Assembly: GCA_036426205.1 (NCBI GenBank)
Contig: CM071568.1
Location: 120,194,545 to 120,258,544, forward strand
From: Ascaphus truei
Lineage: Eukaryota > Chordata > Amphibia > Anura > Ascaphidae
DNA: 64,000 bases
Direction: 5' to 3'
Below the pieces are notes generated by a model. It was not told where the DNA came from, made no database searches, and saw only the letters and a list, made by a program, of their open reading frames with translations. Of the stretch, positions 53,250 to 64,000 are shown piece by piece (the first letter of the stretch is position 1; every line of letters starts with the position of its first letter). Both the position numbers and the translations under genes were made by a program.

Positions 53250-55360
53250 CACTTCTACACAGATATACAACACAACAGCACACACAAACTGCAGCCACAA
53301 AGAAACTGCAGACAGCCACTTACTTCTTTGCAGACACCATCTCTCTCTCTCTCTCCCACCCCACCCCCCTCCCCCAAATCAACTGAATCTGCTCAGAAAA
53401 TCTGTCAGCTCGGGAGGGGGAGGAGTCAACCCGGGGCTGATACGTCCTGACCAATCCCCTGCCCTGTTTCAGCTGTTCTGAAAGCTGATTGGCTGGAAAT
53501 AAACCCATTGAAAACTGCATTTTGCAAGGCATTACTGATTGTATAATGCCCGGAATTTTAACCATTCAGACAGCAGGGTTTTCAATAATGCCCTGAATTT
53601 TACTGCTTTAGCCTATAATCTACCTTACCGTTTATAATCATTTTTATTACATAACCCTGTTATGGAAATATATTGTTGCCCTCCCCATTGTATCGCCATG
53701 TGGTAATTACCACATTGTGACTCAACTTAAAATATCACACATGATAATGTTGATGACTTTGGCCATAACTTTGCTGTTAAACCACCTATATTTTTTAATA
53801 TATGATGCAACATAAACTTTGTTTTTAGGCAAAAGTATCATGATGCATTGGTGTAAAATGACATAGTCAAAATGGTGCAATATATGTAATTTTTAGAGCA
53901 ATGCTTCAGTTTGTTACACTTGATACATACAGTATGACACATTACATGCCGTTGGTTAAAAAAAAGTGTTTTAACTTTATCAAAAAGGTACTTCTTAATA
54001 ATGTTAATAGAGATAATAATCTTCTCTTTGGAATGATGAGGTTTTATATGTTTCTTCTAACTCATTTTCATTCAAGATCTTGGCCATTCTAAAGTGTGCA
54101 AAATCTGCATCTTAAATAAGTACAGTAGTACTGTAAAAATAAAAGCATGATAGATAATCTACTGTTTTAATGTTAGGAAAATAAATGGCCTTTGAAAGTT
54201 TAGAGTATTTAAGATTCTACCTATACTGTAGGTAACAAAACAAAATTGCTAGAAAGTTGCTTGCAAGAAATATTTCTAGTTATTATATTTAATGGTTAAA
54301 GTGTACGTAATGCTCAAGTAAATTGCAAAAAATATTGTCTGAACTATCCTGTTAGTGTCTACAAATACATAAACAATTTTCTTAATCTCTATGGAAAAAA
54401 TCATGCATGTACCTTATCACAACATTTCTTAGCTCTCTGGAATTTGTTTATCTCGATACTTTGACTATCCCTTCTCTGATATGGATTGTACACAAACATA
54501 CACAGTATGGTTTATCGAACCAGTCTAGGCTGAGAATGCCTCTGTTTATCCAGCTTGTGGGAATTCCTGTTGAAGGAGGAGCCATCATAACAATCAGAAG
54601 CACATCCTCTGGCCTGGGAAAACATTTCATCTCCCACATGCCTTTCACTTCAATTTTATCAATACATTTGACATTGGGAAATGAAGTGTTGTGAACCCTT
54701 CATAACCATCCTTTGAAAAGCCATTCACAATGTCAATAACTCATATGAAGCTACATTTTAAGAATACTTCTGCAGATTTTCAATTCTACTTTTGAAAGTG
54801 ATAGATATGAATATTATTCAGAATAATAAAATAAAATCATATCACAATTTCTTTTCCCAGAGGTTAAATTTGAAAGAGGAAAACTAACATTGCTTTAACA
54901 ATTAGAATAGAACTTTTTATGGCTTCACTCAGAAGCACCAATGTGTACTACAGAACTACAGTATAATCATAAAGGGTTAAAAACAAAATCCACATTAAAA
55001 ACGAAGAAGTCATATTATTTTTCTATACATAGACAATCTCCCAAGAGAAAGGACATCAGCCAGCAGTGGGGCTTTTAAAAAAAAAATTCTGACCTAACTC
55101 TCATAAGGCTTCCAGTGTTTTTTTCAAAGGGGAGAGTGGAAGATGAACTATTTTACTGTACAGCTCAAGAAGTCTGAAGTTCTTTTAAGCATGTTTCAAT
55201 GGATTTATCATATGGATTTAAAATTTGTCTCCTGGCCAGGTTAAGGTCTGTAAAAATATAAATTAAAAGGACTTTTCATTTTGACATTTTTTACATTGTA
55301 GTTTATAAAATGGGTAGTTAACCATTACAAATCACATGGCACTCTATAACATTATACATA
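53249..55360. other. Mostly AT-rich non-coding DNA
   Basis: 53,340-53,600 has a CT run and 'gaatttta' duplicates ('ataatgcccggaattttaac', 'ataatgccctgaattttac'). About 54,410-54,700 is more balanced in composition and open on both strands without a recognisable domain; it could be conserved non-coding DNA. The rest has nothing to report. Confidence 0.35.
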
Positions 55361-56502
55361 TATAGCAGGGTTCCCCCCTGGGTCCCGTTTACCTACCCTA
55401 CAGCGGGGGGAGGTTGCTGAGCTCCGCGGGTGGTGCGGGTGCCGCCGGAGACAGAGGCGGACTCGCTGTAAGGCAGAGGAGGCGATCGCGTCGCCGGCAG
55501 CTCTTTGCAGGGCACCACCATGTTTAATTGTGCGCGCGACCGCAGTGAGATTTGCACATGCGCAGAGAGGCTCCAAGTGCGGGGACCAGTAGAGAAGCGC
55601 ACACATGCGCAGAAGATAGTACCAGTGGGGACTACAGCCCCCAGAGGGCATAGGGGCTGTTAGTCAAGTGGCCAGGCTTAGCCAATTGTAAGCCTGGATT
55701 CCCCTGCTTCTAGTATTAGATACAATTTGTGCTGAGACCACTCCAGTCGGAAGAGGGTCTTCTGAGGAGTAGGTAGTGTCCAGGGAGCCCTTAGGTCCCA
55801 GTTAGGCCCAACTCACTGTAGCTTGTGGCTGCTATAGGGAAAGCCCATAGGCAGGAACCTTTCCCCAGTAGCTGCATATAGTCAGGTACAGCACTGGTGA
55901 AACGCCACGCGATGACTGCGGCCTGTGGTCTGGGACCAGACCAGCTACGCGATAATGACAGTACTGTGATATTATCCATGCCGGAATTCACCACACGCGG
56001 AGGTGGACGTCATCGTAGACGACAATGTTGGATCAGATGGATCCTCCTTGTTATTCTGCAATACCCAGGTGCTGGAGCAGGTGTCTAACCAAGTGCACTA
56101 ACACTCCCCGGGATAGTGCTATCTCCAACACTTTGGGTGGGCCTTTACTTTGGGAAAGGGACATCAGGAAATTGGTGCCTGGCACCCAATGTACTCTGGG
56201 GACTCTCACTGTTCATATCAGGTTGGGGGCAATATTACCGTGGGGTATAGGATACCAAGATTATTGTGTTCAGTAAAGGTTGTTAGCATATATATATTTG
56301 TGTGCGTGTATTATTATTGTTTCTATAAAGGTTCATCCCGCCAAGTCGGGATCCCTTGTGGGTGGAGGCACTGTGACCATAAGAACCAGATACACCCCAG
56401 GCTCCCAGAGGAGGAGGTTAAGGCCTTCTGTGAGCCACAGGTAATGCACCACACACACCGTAGACACCATATCTTCCATAGGGTAGGGGAAAGTGCACTA
56501 CA
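55361..56502 (+). mobile_element. 5' LTR of a gag-protease LTR element
   Basis: The right end '..gtgcactaca' is followed by a primer-site-like 'tttagaggccttgctgagac', matching the motif after the LTR at 13,682. The left end is placed at 'tatagcagggttcccccc', a likely mutated TGTAGC start. The 5' part is CpG-rich and includes 'ggactacagcccccagagg' (about 55,630), as in the solo LTR at 45-46 kb. The left boundary is approximate. Confidence 0.55.
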
Positions 56503-56522
56503 TTTAGAGGCCTTGCTGAGAC
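56503..56522 (+). promoter_or_regulatory. Primer-binding-site-like motif
   Basis: Sits right after the LTR end and resembles 13,683-13,702, with a few substitutions. Confidence 0.5.
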
Positions 56523-57026
56523 CTCAAACCTGGGGTGCACTATTCGGCCTTTAAATTAGTAGAGATCTGAACACCATGTTTGTACCGTCCAAACAAGAGG
56601 TCCGCGACTGGGCCTTGGGGCTGCATGTTTGCCCCCGCCACGTGCTCGCAGTGGGAGATATTCCCAGCACTACACCCGCGCACGATTTGCCAGCATATCC
56701 GTCAACTCCCTGGCTTAGCCAAAGCACGGGTTTTAGGGAGCAAGTAAGACACTGCACACTGGCGGACCATAGTCCTAGTGGTTGCAGGCCATGACCTATG
56801 CGAAGAAGGGGCTCCAAGGGCCCTATACTTACCGTCCGCCTTAGCTTTGACATCTACCCCGGGACTTCCTGTTGGCGCCCCTTATCGGGCTGAGATTGTA
56901 CGTCCCCTCCATAGGAGCAGCACTTCGGTTGTAAGTTCACACCTTCCACAGGTGGTTTACACTTCCAATGCTACGTAGAGCCTCCTGTCAGTCTGAAGCG
57001 CCCATCTTTCCCCACCTTTCCGGGGA

Positions 57027-58045
57027 ATGGAGGACTCCAGCCCCGGCCGCAGACACCCCATCAAGGAAGAGCTGCCCTTCCCCAGGGTAACCTTCGCATC
57101 AGATGTGGACCCAGAAACATCTATCGTTAGTGGGTCGCAAAGCAACCTCACACCAGTACCTAGCCCGGGTTCAGGTGATCATAGTCATCTGTCAATGGGA
57201 GTGACTCTACCTCAACTGGTGGAAGCCCTGACTCAATCCTCCCAGACCCAACAATACCGTGAATTGAAGATCTTTTCGGGGAATCAGCCTACGCCCCTCG
57301 GTGAGGCAGAGTTTGAAGAATGGAACAATCAAACAGAAAGTGCTTCCTGAGTGGACCTGCTCCAACGCGGTAAAGCGACAGTGAATCATTGAGTGCCTGC
57401 GGCCTCTGGCCACCCATATGGTACAATTCTTTCGGGATAACCACCCCGAAGCTGATTCCCAAGTGCTCATACACACCCTCACCAAAGCCTACGAACCCCG
57501 GACGATGCCATCTCCCTAATGGACAAGTTTCATGCCCTTGTTCAAGCCGAAGGAGAGGAGGTATCGAAATTCCTCAGTCGAATCCAGTTGTCTCTATGGA
57601 CCTTGGTGAAGAAAAAGGTGGTACAACAGGCAGAGGCCAAAGGGTTTAGGACCAACCAGTTCTTATGGGGAGCATTGTCCATGCACCCGGTGGTAATCCG
57701 AGTCAGCTGTGGCCTTGCTCCAGGGCAGCCTATTCCCTTTGAAGACTTGATGGATAGGGTGCAAGCACAAGAGACCATATTGATGGCTCGTCTTCCCCAG
57801 AAGGTTAGTGGCTCGCCACAGACAAGAAATCTGTGACCTCCTCGGAGACCAGAAGGGAATATTTCTGCCAGAAAATTGCCAACGAGGCTTTCCAAGCCGA
57901 AGATGATCCTTCTGCCAAGGTACCTAATGCCAACCCCGCATCTTTGGATGAGTATCTCCTACCTATCAGACCGAGGCCGACTTCCATGGTGTCACCTGGA
58001 TCCACTGTGGCCAAAAGGGTCATGTATCGTGGAACTGTCCGTAGA
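57027..58045 (+). pseudogene. gag: gag of the LTR element (PNMA-like capsid)
   Basis: The first frame ends GVTLPQLVEALTQSSQTQQY, RELKIFSGNQPTPLGEAEFE and EWNNQTESA, then a stop at 57,348. Other frames follow with FHALVQAEGEEVSKFLSRIQ and LSLWTLVKKKVVQQAEA (57,530-57,640), ending FEDLMDRVQAQETILMARL. The pattern FSG-P-P-GE--FE-W and the later capsid helices fit the PNMA/Ty3-type capsid. Near 57,998 WIHCGQKGHVSWNCP is a zinc knuckle that lost its first Cys. Frameshifts disable it. Confidence 0.72.
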
Positions 58046-58065
58046 AACCGAAAACTCCCACTAGA

Positions 58066-58452
58066 ATGTTTCATCCCAAATCGATGATCTGCAACGTTCA
58101 GACCGCCGTCGAGAGTGCACCAGCGGATAATCCAGACGAAACCCCTCCATCGGACGCTTATTGTCGTGTGGGACCAGCCGCTATCATACGCGTCGTCATG
58201 GACAGTGTCTATTCATCAGCCTTGTTGGACACTGGGTCTCAAGTGACCATTGTGTACAGAGAGTTCTATAACCAACACCTTAAACACCGTCCCTTGCAGT
58301 CGGCAGAGAAGATTAAAGTGAGGGGGTTAACTAATGAAGATTACCCCATTGACGGGATTGTGAAGGTACGTCTGAAGATAGTTCAGTTGAACACAGGCAA
58401 ATCGCACCCTATGGATGTAGAGGCACTAGTATGCCCCGAACATCAAGAATAA
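58066..58452 (+). CDS. pro: Retropepsin-like aspartic protease of the LTR element
   Basis: An open frame of 128 codons with SSALLDTGSQVTIVYREFY, where DTGS (58,228-58,239) is the active site. VRGLTNEDYPIDGIVKVRLK (flap region) and MDVEALVCPEH follow. A TAA at 58,450 is followed by PMYPIILETNTDIVRAIIRA (usual form: GTNTxLVR), so the original protein was longer. There is no polymerase after it; about 200 bp further the polypurine tract is reached. It processes Gag in the particle. Confidence 0.8.
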   Translation: MFHPKSMICNVQTAVESAPADNPDETPPSDAYCRVGPAAIIRVVMDSVYSSALLDTGSQVTIVYREFYNQHLKHRPLQSAEKIKVRGLTNEDYPIDGIVKVRLKIVQLNTGKSHPMDVEALVCPEHQE

Positions 58453-58648
58453 CCCATGTACCCGATTATCCTGGAAACTAACACCGATATAGTGCGAGCC
58501 ATAATCAGGGCCTACCTGCAAGAAGCCGGGGAATTGCCCCTGGCTAGCTTAAATGTCCATACCCTTCTGTTGGAGGAGTGTTGCAAGATATCTGCCCTAG
58601 ATCATCATGGAGATCTCTTCAACCTGCGAGCAGGAGTAACAGAGATTC

Positions 58649-58662
58649 CACCAGGGGGAGTA
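58649..58662 (+). promoter_or_regulatory. Polypurine tract of the gag-protease element
   Basis: 'caccagggggagta' is identical to the tract at 16,978-16,991. Here it is followed not by an LTR but by an L2 LINE tail. Confidence 0.65.
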
Positions 58663-58663
58663 T

Positions 58664-58878
58664 TGTATGTCTTTATTTATATAGCGCCATTAATGTACAT
58701 AGCGCTTCACAGTAGTAATACGTGACAATCATATAAATAACAAATAATATAAATAACAGGTCATGGGAATAAGTGCTTCAGACAAAAGTAACATTTAGGA
58801 AGAGGAGTCCCTGCTCCGAGGAGCTTACAATTTAATTGGTACAAGAACGTACAGAGACAGTGGGAGGGCATTCTGGTA
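58664..58878 (-). mobile_element. L2 LINE 3' UTR fragment
   Basis: On the minus strand it ends '...gcgctatataaataaagacatac', the characteristic L2 terminus of amphibian/fish genomes. It contains 'ttgtaagctcctcgg' and 'gacaacc'-type L2 tail motifs. Matches the fragment at 1-130. 5'-truncated, about 215 bp, no coding part. Confidence 0.82.
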
Positions 58879-59327
58879 AATAAAGAAACCTGGGTGTTTA
58901 ATAATGTTCCTGGTTTCCTTATTACCACCTGCTTACAACACCAGCCAGCACCCTGAGAAAAGGTATGAGACTCTCAGCACCAACACCTGCATCAATCTGT
59001 ATTACTGCACATAGGTGTCACCCTCTTTTAGAAGCCAGGCAAAGAGGAGGTTACATAGTGTTTTGAACAATGCAGGACCCAAAGTAGTAAGATTGTGTAA
59101 GGCTCTTTACGCTTACAGTTTTCAGTGCTCAATGCAATAGATACGTGCCATAATTGAGTAGCATAAAAACACTGAAGAATTAAATAAAACATATACAGTA
59201 TAAGTATACATTTTCTGAAAACAACACAGGGGTAACATGCCTTTTCCCACCAATAAATGATTGCAAAGAAAGTTATTGAAAACCTTATCAATTATACCAG
59301 ATGAGAGAGTTAGCAAGACCACTAACC
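58879..59327. other. AT-rich non-coding interval
   Basis: Nothing recognised. 'aataaagaaacctggg' near 58,880 could be an LTR remnant but has no partner. Confidence 0.4.
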
Positions 59328-59330
59328 TTA

Positions 59331-59754
59331 GGCTGAGGCCCCACTGCATGCGCCTGCATGCTCGCCTTGCGACCTGGTGATCTGCAAGCAGCGTTCTGAG
59401 GCGTGGGGGGCGCGGCCATGATGAGGGGTTGGGGGAACGACACTGGCCAAACTAAAAACAAAAATCCATGCCATACATAGCTCAACAGACTTCTCCCCAC
59501 CTCTCGCTCTCCCCACCTCTCGCTCTCCCCCCCCCCCCCTCGATCCCCGCCTCTCTGATTGGCTCCCTGCCACACCAAGTGACGCATCACCGCTCGGGAT
59601 CACAAACTGGTTGTAGCCCCTGCAGGCTGACGCGTCACAGTGTGCAGTGAGCTGGGAACGAGGAGGGACCGGGGACAGCCAGGGAGAAGGTAAGGGGCTG
59701 GTGAGAGGCATGCGCATGGCCGCACGTGCCGCCAGCTGCACTGGGGACCTAGCC
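59331..59754. mobile_element. Harbinger-like MITE with TTA target duplication
   Basis: The left end 'ggctgaggccccactgc' and the right end read backwards 'ggctaggtccccagtgc' are terminal inverted repeats. TTA flanks both sides (59,328-59,330 and 59,755-59,757), the 3-bp duplication of PIF/Harbinger elements. The inside is CpG-rich and includes a C run at 59,529-59,538. There is no transposase. Confidence 0.75.
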
Positions 59755-59757
59755 TTA

Positions 59758-60255
59758 GACTTTGCATCAACATTTCTTATAGCAGCTTAGTGTAATCATG
59801 CTGATCAATCTCTAACAAATGAAAACACTCCACCATTTTGATCATGTTAATTGGATTACTGAAAAAAAAGAAAAACAGAAATCAAAAGGAGGGGAAAAAA
59901 ACCATCTTGATTTCAAGGGTTCAGAGGTTTCAAAACTGATATAAAAGCATTTACTTCCAGAAAGTGCAGATGGAAGCAGGCACTAGCTGATTTAAAGCCC
60001 CGCTGAATGCGCAATAGGGGGTGATTGAAGTGCATGATTTACCTAATATGCCAAAAGGGTCCCTGGGATGCTGGCCCTCATTAAGTAGCAGGTACTTCAA
60101 TAGAGCACTCAAAAGTTTAAATTAAATAGAAAATAAATATGAAAATAAACAACATGTGTATGTTAATTGAATAGTCTATGTAAATTACAAGTACAGTATG
60201 ATACAATGCCATAATGCTACATACAACAAAAGTACAATAATTGTTGTATCATATT

Positions 60256-60257
<2 letters not shown>
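59758..60257. other. AT-rich non-coding interval
   Basis: No gene is visible. Confidence 0.45.
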
Positions 60258-60310
<53 letters not shown>

Positions 60311-60313
60311 ATA
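60258..60313. repeat. (TA)n microsatellite
   Basis: A run of TA repeats with one interruption. Confidence 0.92.
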
Positions 60314-60404
60314 ATTTAAACATACATTTCTATTGATTAACATTCATTTTATAGTATTGATGTAGCTTTCAATCAGTCAACTTCTTTCCGCAAGGTGTCT
60401 TGCA

Positions 60405-60555
60405 GACACACTGGCCGGGAGTCATCAAAGCACAATCAGCACTATTGCAGCCGAATCAGCATTATATATACCATTTACTTTAATCGCAGGTATGATGAAT
60501 TCAGACTGAGATAGTGTGGATCATGCTTTGATGATTCCTGGCCAATGTGTGTAGA
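60405..60555. repeat. Fold-back repeat, arms ~28 bp
   Basis: 'cacactggccgggagtcatc', continuing 'aaagcac', on the left is inverted on the right as 'gctttgatgattcctggcca' plus 'atgtgtg', with a few mismatches. No ORF. Confidence 0.65.
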
Positions 60556-63500
60556 AGATGCCTTCCAACTATTTAAACGCACTTCCATAAGATGTGGTCC
60601 AATTTCCATAATACAGCTTTGTAAATACGGTGGTATGGGGCTTCTTCCGGACCATGCCAAGAGCACATTGCCATGGTGCTGCTTCCGGCATGGTCCAAAC
60701 TGGAGCTTAGTCAATCTCTCATTTCTCATTATTGCCCACTTTTTTGTTTTTTAGTTCCTGGAAATCACATTTGAAGTTAGGTTAAACCAGGGCTTCCTGA
60801 AACATACCGTATCCATAATGAGGCACAAATAATTCAGGGGTGAAAAGGAATGTAGAAGTCAGAAAAAAATCTCCTAGAAAGCTCCCCACAGAAATGTTGT
60901 TTAACACAAAGGATTTTGTAAACTTCACCACAACTGATTAACCGTTATTGTGACTTCATGAAAAAAATATCCAGAAGTTTGCATATCGAAATGTAACCAA
61001 TATTGAGGACTTTTATTTTGTAAACTTAAAAAAAAAAAAACCTACTGTACACATTCTTTTAGGATTAAAATAGGGAAGATATTACATTGCAAGAACTGAT
61101 CTCAACATATAACATAACATATAACATAACTTTGAAAAATCAAATGGGTAAATACTGTAAGTATTACAGCCCTATACCATGAGTTTTGCTAGTTAGAAAA
61201 AAAAAAAAAAAGGTGCTTCATGGATGGTCTTCATAAATTAAATAAACATGAGCCGTTAATCAGGTAGTCATTGTCTACTTCTGTAAGCTGTAGCTAAGGA
61301 CAGGAATAAGACATTTATTATTACTGTACTTGCTATTGTCCTTTTTGTCCAATAAATGACATTTTGATGCTCTTTCATGGTCTCTTCAATTGAGTGAACC
61401 AATAGCTTTCTGTTCCTTCTTTATAGTACAGATAGCTCTTTATGGAAGGACCAAAAAGCTATAAACAATATCCAACGTATGAAGGTTTACAACAATTGGG
61501 CATGATTTAACTCTGAAAACCCCCCACTAAATTTCAGTTCCAAGGAGTTAGGGGAAAGTGTTTGTATTAAATTGTTATCATAACCTATGTATTACAGTTG
61601 AATTTTATTTATCACACCACCCCCCGAAGACGTATCCAATTGCACAGTACATCTATCTGGAAAAGCAAAGAACCTGTGTCACTATTTTGCTATAAAGTAT
61701 TGAGAGAAAAATGTACTACTGCATGTATTATTTTACTACATGTACGCTGCCCCTTAAAACATTCTATTTCTGTCAAGCTACAGTATACAACAACTATTAG
61801 ATCCATTTATGTTTGTTATCCATACAACCTTCTCTTCCATTCATGAAATTGTTAAAATCAACATGGTTGTTTCCTTAACTTGTTAAATTTAAAATCATGA
61901 ATAATTCAGTGTTTCTTACTCAGTGGATTATATTTGCCCTTCAGATGCTGTGAAATAAGAAGTATCCATGTTAGAATAGAACAAATGATGTATTTTCTCT
62001 TTGTTCATGTGCATTTATTCATTGCATACACAAAACCACTTAGAGGAATTTCAAGCAGGTAAATGCTGATAATCATTTTGTTTAAATGTAGAAGGTTGCA
62101 TGGTGCCTACTAGGAAGCATATTGTCCTCGCTCATTATATTAGTGAATTAGCAATCATTACTGTAATAGTAGAAACATCCACAGGCAATAATAATTTACA
62201 TGGTGTTTAAGATGATTGAGTGTTTCTTTCAAATGGCACAGTATTAAAGGGTCATGAATACCAGGGAAGGTAGTAAATTTGCTCTTAGCATGTGAGAGAA
62301 GACTATGGTTATAGCTGTACCATAACTGACCTGTTAAATCACAAGAACAGAGAGCTGTGTTAAAAGGATATGCAATCTTTATAAGGCATTCATTGGAAAT
62401 GTCTATTTATCTAACATGAAGTCAATCTGTTGGGCACATTTTAGTTTTAAAATGGTATTCAGCACATGGACTATCTATTTATGGTCCATGTCATAAGTCC
62501 ACACAACAAGTGTCTAATTAATTTGCTTTTGTTGGATGTGTACATATTTCAACACAGATATACACAAAGCTTGGCTTTTATTCAGCAAAGCAAAAGATTG
62601 TCCATAACAATAAAAGTTATTTTTTTAGCAGAAATATTGAAAATCAGTCCAACTCAAATATACAGCAGTGACCTGGAGTGTATATGCACTGCCCTTGGTA
62701 ACAGGGCTCACGCTGTAGCTAAACACTGTAGTTCAGGCATAGGCACAGCACATAGATGTGACATCAGGGCTCACACTCCAACATGGTAGTTCAGGCTTCT
62801 GGAAGTCACAGCAGTTATGGGCAGAGTAACACAGGCAGGGTCTGGGGTCAGGAGCATGGGTTGCTATGTGTAAAGAATGAAAAAGTGCATTACATTAAAA
62901 AAAATCATTAATGGCATGTTGGTATGTCTGGTTCATGTTCTTTCATTTGGTGCACATTTTCTTTTTCTTTATATGCTGTGTCAAGTTATAACATATGAAT
63001 GCATAAAAAATATTTGTGTATACTTGTTTTGCTGTTTACGCCAACAAAACGATGATTGAACATTTTGGCGCACAAAACTTATAATTTTTTTATACATTTC
63101 AGTTGCATATTTGTGCCATCAACAACCTTCAAACTCCGTCTCGAACTTCCTCTCCTGACGGAATTTTTTCCTTGGTGTAACAAAATGTTCATGCATGCCA
63201 TACAATATATCACAATTGATTTCATATATTGCCACACAAGACGCATTAATTTGTTTCTCTTCTGTGCATCACATGTCTGACAACTTTGCTTTTAGTGATG
63301 TTTTATACATAGGCTCGATGGTCATGAACAGGAACAGGAAGGGCTACCCGTGGCTACGTTTTAAAGGCTTTCAATCAGTGAGTTGCAATGCAGCTAAGCT
63401 CGGGCTCTTAAGAAGATCCAGCACAAGCTAATTAAGGAGCTGGGCTCTGCATAATTTGGCTCTCTGAAAACCCAGTTACTGGACTACAGATATGTATTCA

Positions 63501-64000
63501 TCCTGTAGTCCAGGGTAACGGGACACTCCCTGTTACAGTTAAAACACAAATTAGAAAATTATTTACATTTCCTGTTTCATCAAACGTGACACTTCAATTT
63601 AAAATGCGATCCTTCCTTTCATTCTTTTCATTGACTATACATGTATAATAGGCATATTCAGACAAAAAGATTAAAGTTCAATAACAAGTACAGTACGCTT
63701 CAAAAAAGTACCGGCTTCGATTTCAAGCATGATAAACCTGCCTGCCAGAAACTAAGTTCAGCTTTTTGCACCCAGGTTCTCAAAATCGAACATAGCAGAC
63801 GAGGCTGGGATTTTTATGTTCCAGAGGATTTAGAATAACTCGCGGTCAGGCGGGACCAAGTTCTCATAAGAGAACGTACCGGTGGCGGGTCGAACTTCAT
63901 GCCGATTTGAGTTCCAGGGTAAAACTCATCTACTGCGTTCCCTGCACCTAGGAAAGTAAAGTTTACACCCCCAGTACCAAAGTAAGTTTGTCTTTTTGTC
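60556..64000. other. AT-rich, mostly unique-looking non-coding DNA
   Basis: No gene recognised. Notable points: a GC-poor stretch at 61,880-62,230 with long homopolymer-free AT-rich sequence of the kind seen in conserved non-coding elements; a hairpin 'ctggactacag'/'ctgtagtccag' at 63,479-63,513; and a short open frame at 63,641-63,838 without a known motif. Confidence 0.35.

Noticed and set aside
63641..63838. 65-codon plus-strand ORF near the right edge
   Set aside because: No homology recognised; the surrounding direct repeats ('gtaccgg...') suggest repeat DNA, not a gene.

Overview
The window looks like a piece of a large vertebrate nuclear genome, most likely an amphibian (frog-type). 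I infer this from the repeat families: a fish/frog-type L1 LINE, L2 LINE tails ending in the typical '...gcgctatataaataaag' 3' UTR, several Penelope-like elements with a GIY-YIG nuclease, and Sushi-type chromodomain Ty3/Gypsy elements. There is no bacterial gene organisation, no rRNA or tRNA gene and no CRISPR array. I recognise no intact host gene. The only host-like pieces are a candidate last exon with 3' UTR (12.57-12.86 kb, minus strand) and an ASPM-like IQ-repeat pseudogene (about 33.1-34.5 kb).

Layout: 0-0.5 kb, 3' end of an L2 LINE (minus). 1.43-6.6 kb, a decayed L1 LINE (minus) with three insertions: a fold-back element, a GC-rich element and an LTR fragment. 6.8-9.1 kb, Penelope-like element 1 (plus). 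10.8 kb, a fold-back repeat. 11.94-12.51 kb, a hAT-type element with a perfect 8-bp target duplication. 12.86-17.72 kb, a non-autonomous LTR retrotransposon with two LTRs, inserted into the candidate host exon. 18.20-19.29 kb, solo LTR. 19.63 and 20.05 kb, two small terminal-inverted-repeat elements. 20.6-21.4 kb, a Penelope fragment, then an LTR (21.42-22.13 kb). 22.243-28.080 kb, a structurally complete Sushi-like chromovirus with a perfect GTTTG target duplication but many stop codons. 28.5-32.1 kb, Penelope element 3. 33.1-34.5 kb, IQ-repeat pseudogene. 35.09-35.84 kb, LTR. 36.2-37.9 kb, Penelope element 4. 39.4-39.7 kb, a gag fragment. 40.9-41.4 and 43.5-44.0 kb, two LINE 3' fragments. 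45.04-46.14 and 46.49-47.56 kb, two solo LTRs with target duplications. 48.8-53.1 kb, two Penelope copies in the same orientation (minus). 55.4-58.66 kb, an LTR-gag-protease element that stops at its polypurine tract and is abutted by an L2 tail. 59.33-59.75 kb, a Harbinger-like element. The rest is AT-rich DNA with microsatellites and no recognisable gene.

The genes here do not cooperate; they are layers of mobile DNA of different ages. The most interesting signal is in the 3' regions of the Penelope-like elements. Four of them, plus one orphan fragment, carry a compact motif with the architecture of a type I hammerhead ribozyme: a CTGANGA core, a perfect short stem II, GAAA, and a palindromic ACGCGT-type stem III. 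Hammerhead motifs in Penelope-like elements are already known, so the novelty lies in the specific variants, such as the extra A before stem II shared by every copy and the degenerate orphan copy. A second point is the link between the 12.9-17.7 kb and 55.4-58.7 kb LTR elements. They share a primer-site-like motif and a 14-nt polypurine tract, and neither has a pol gene.
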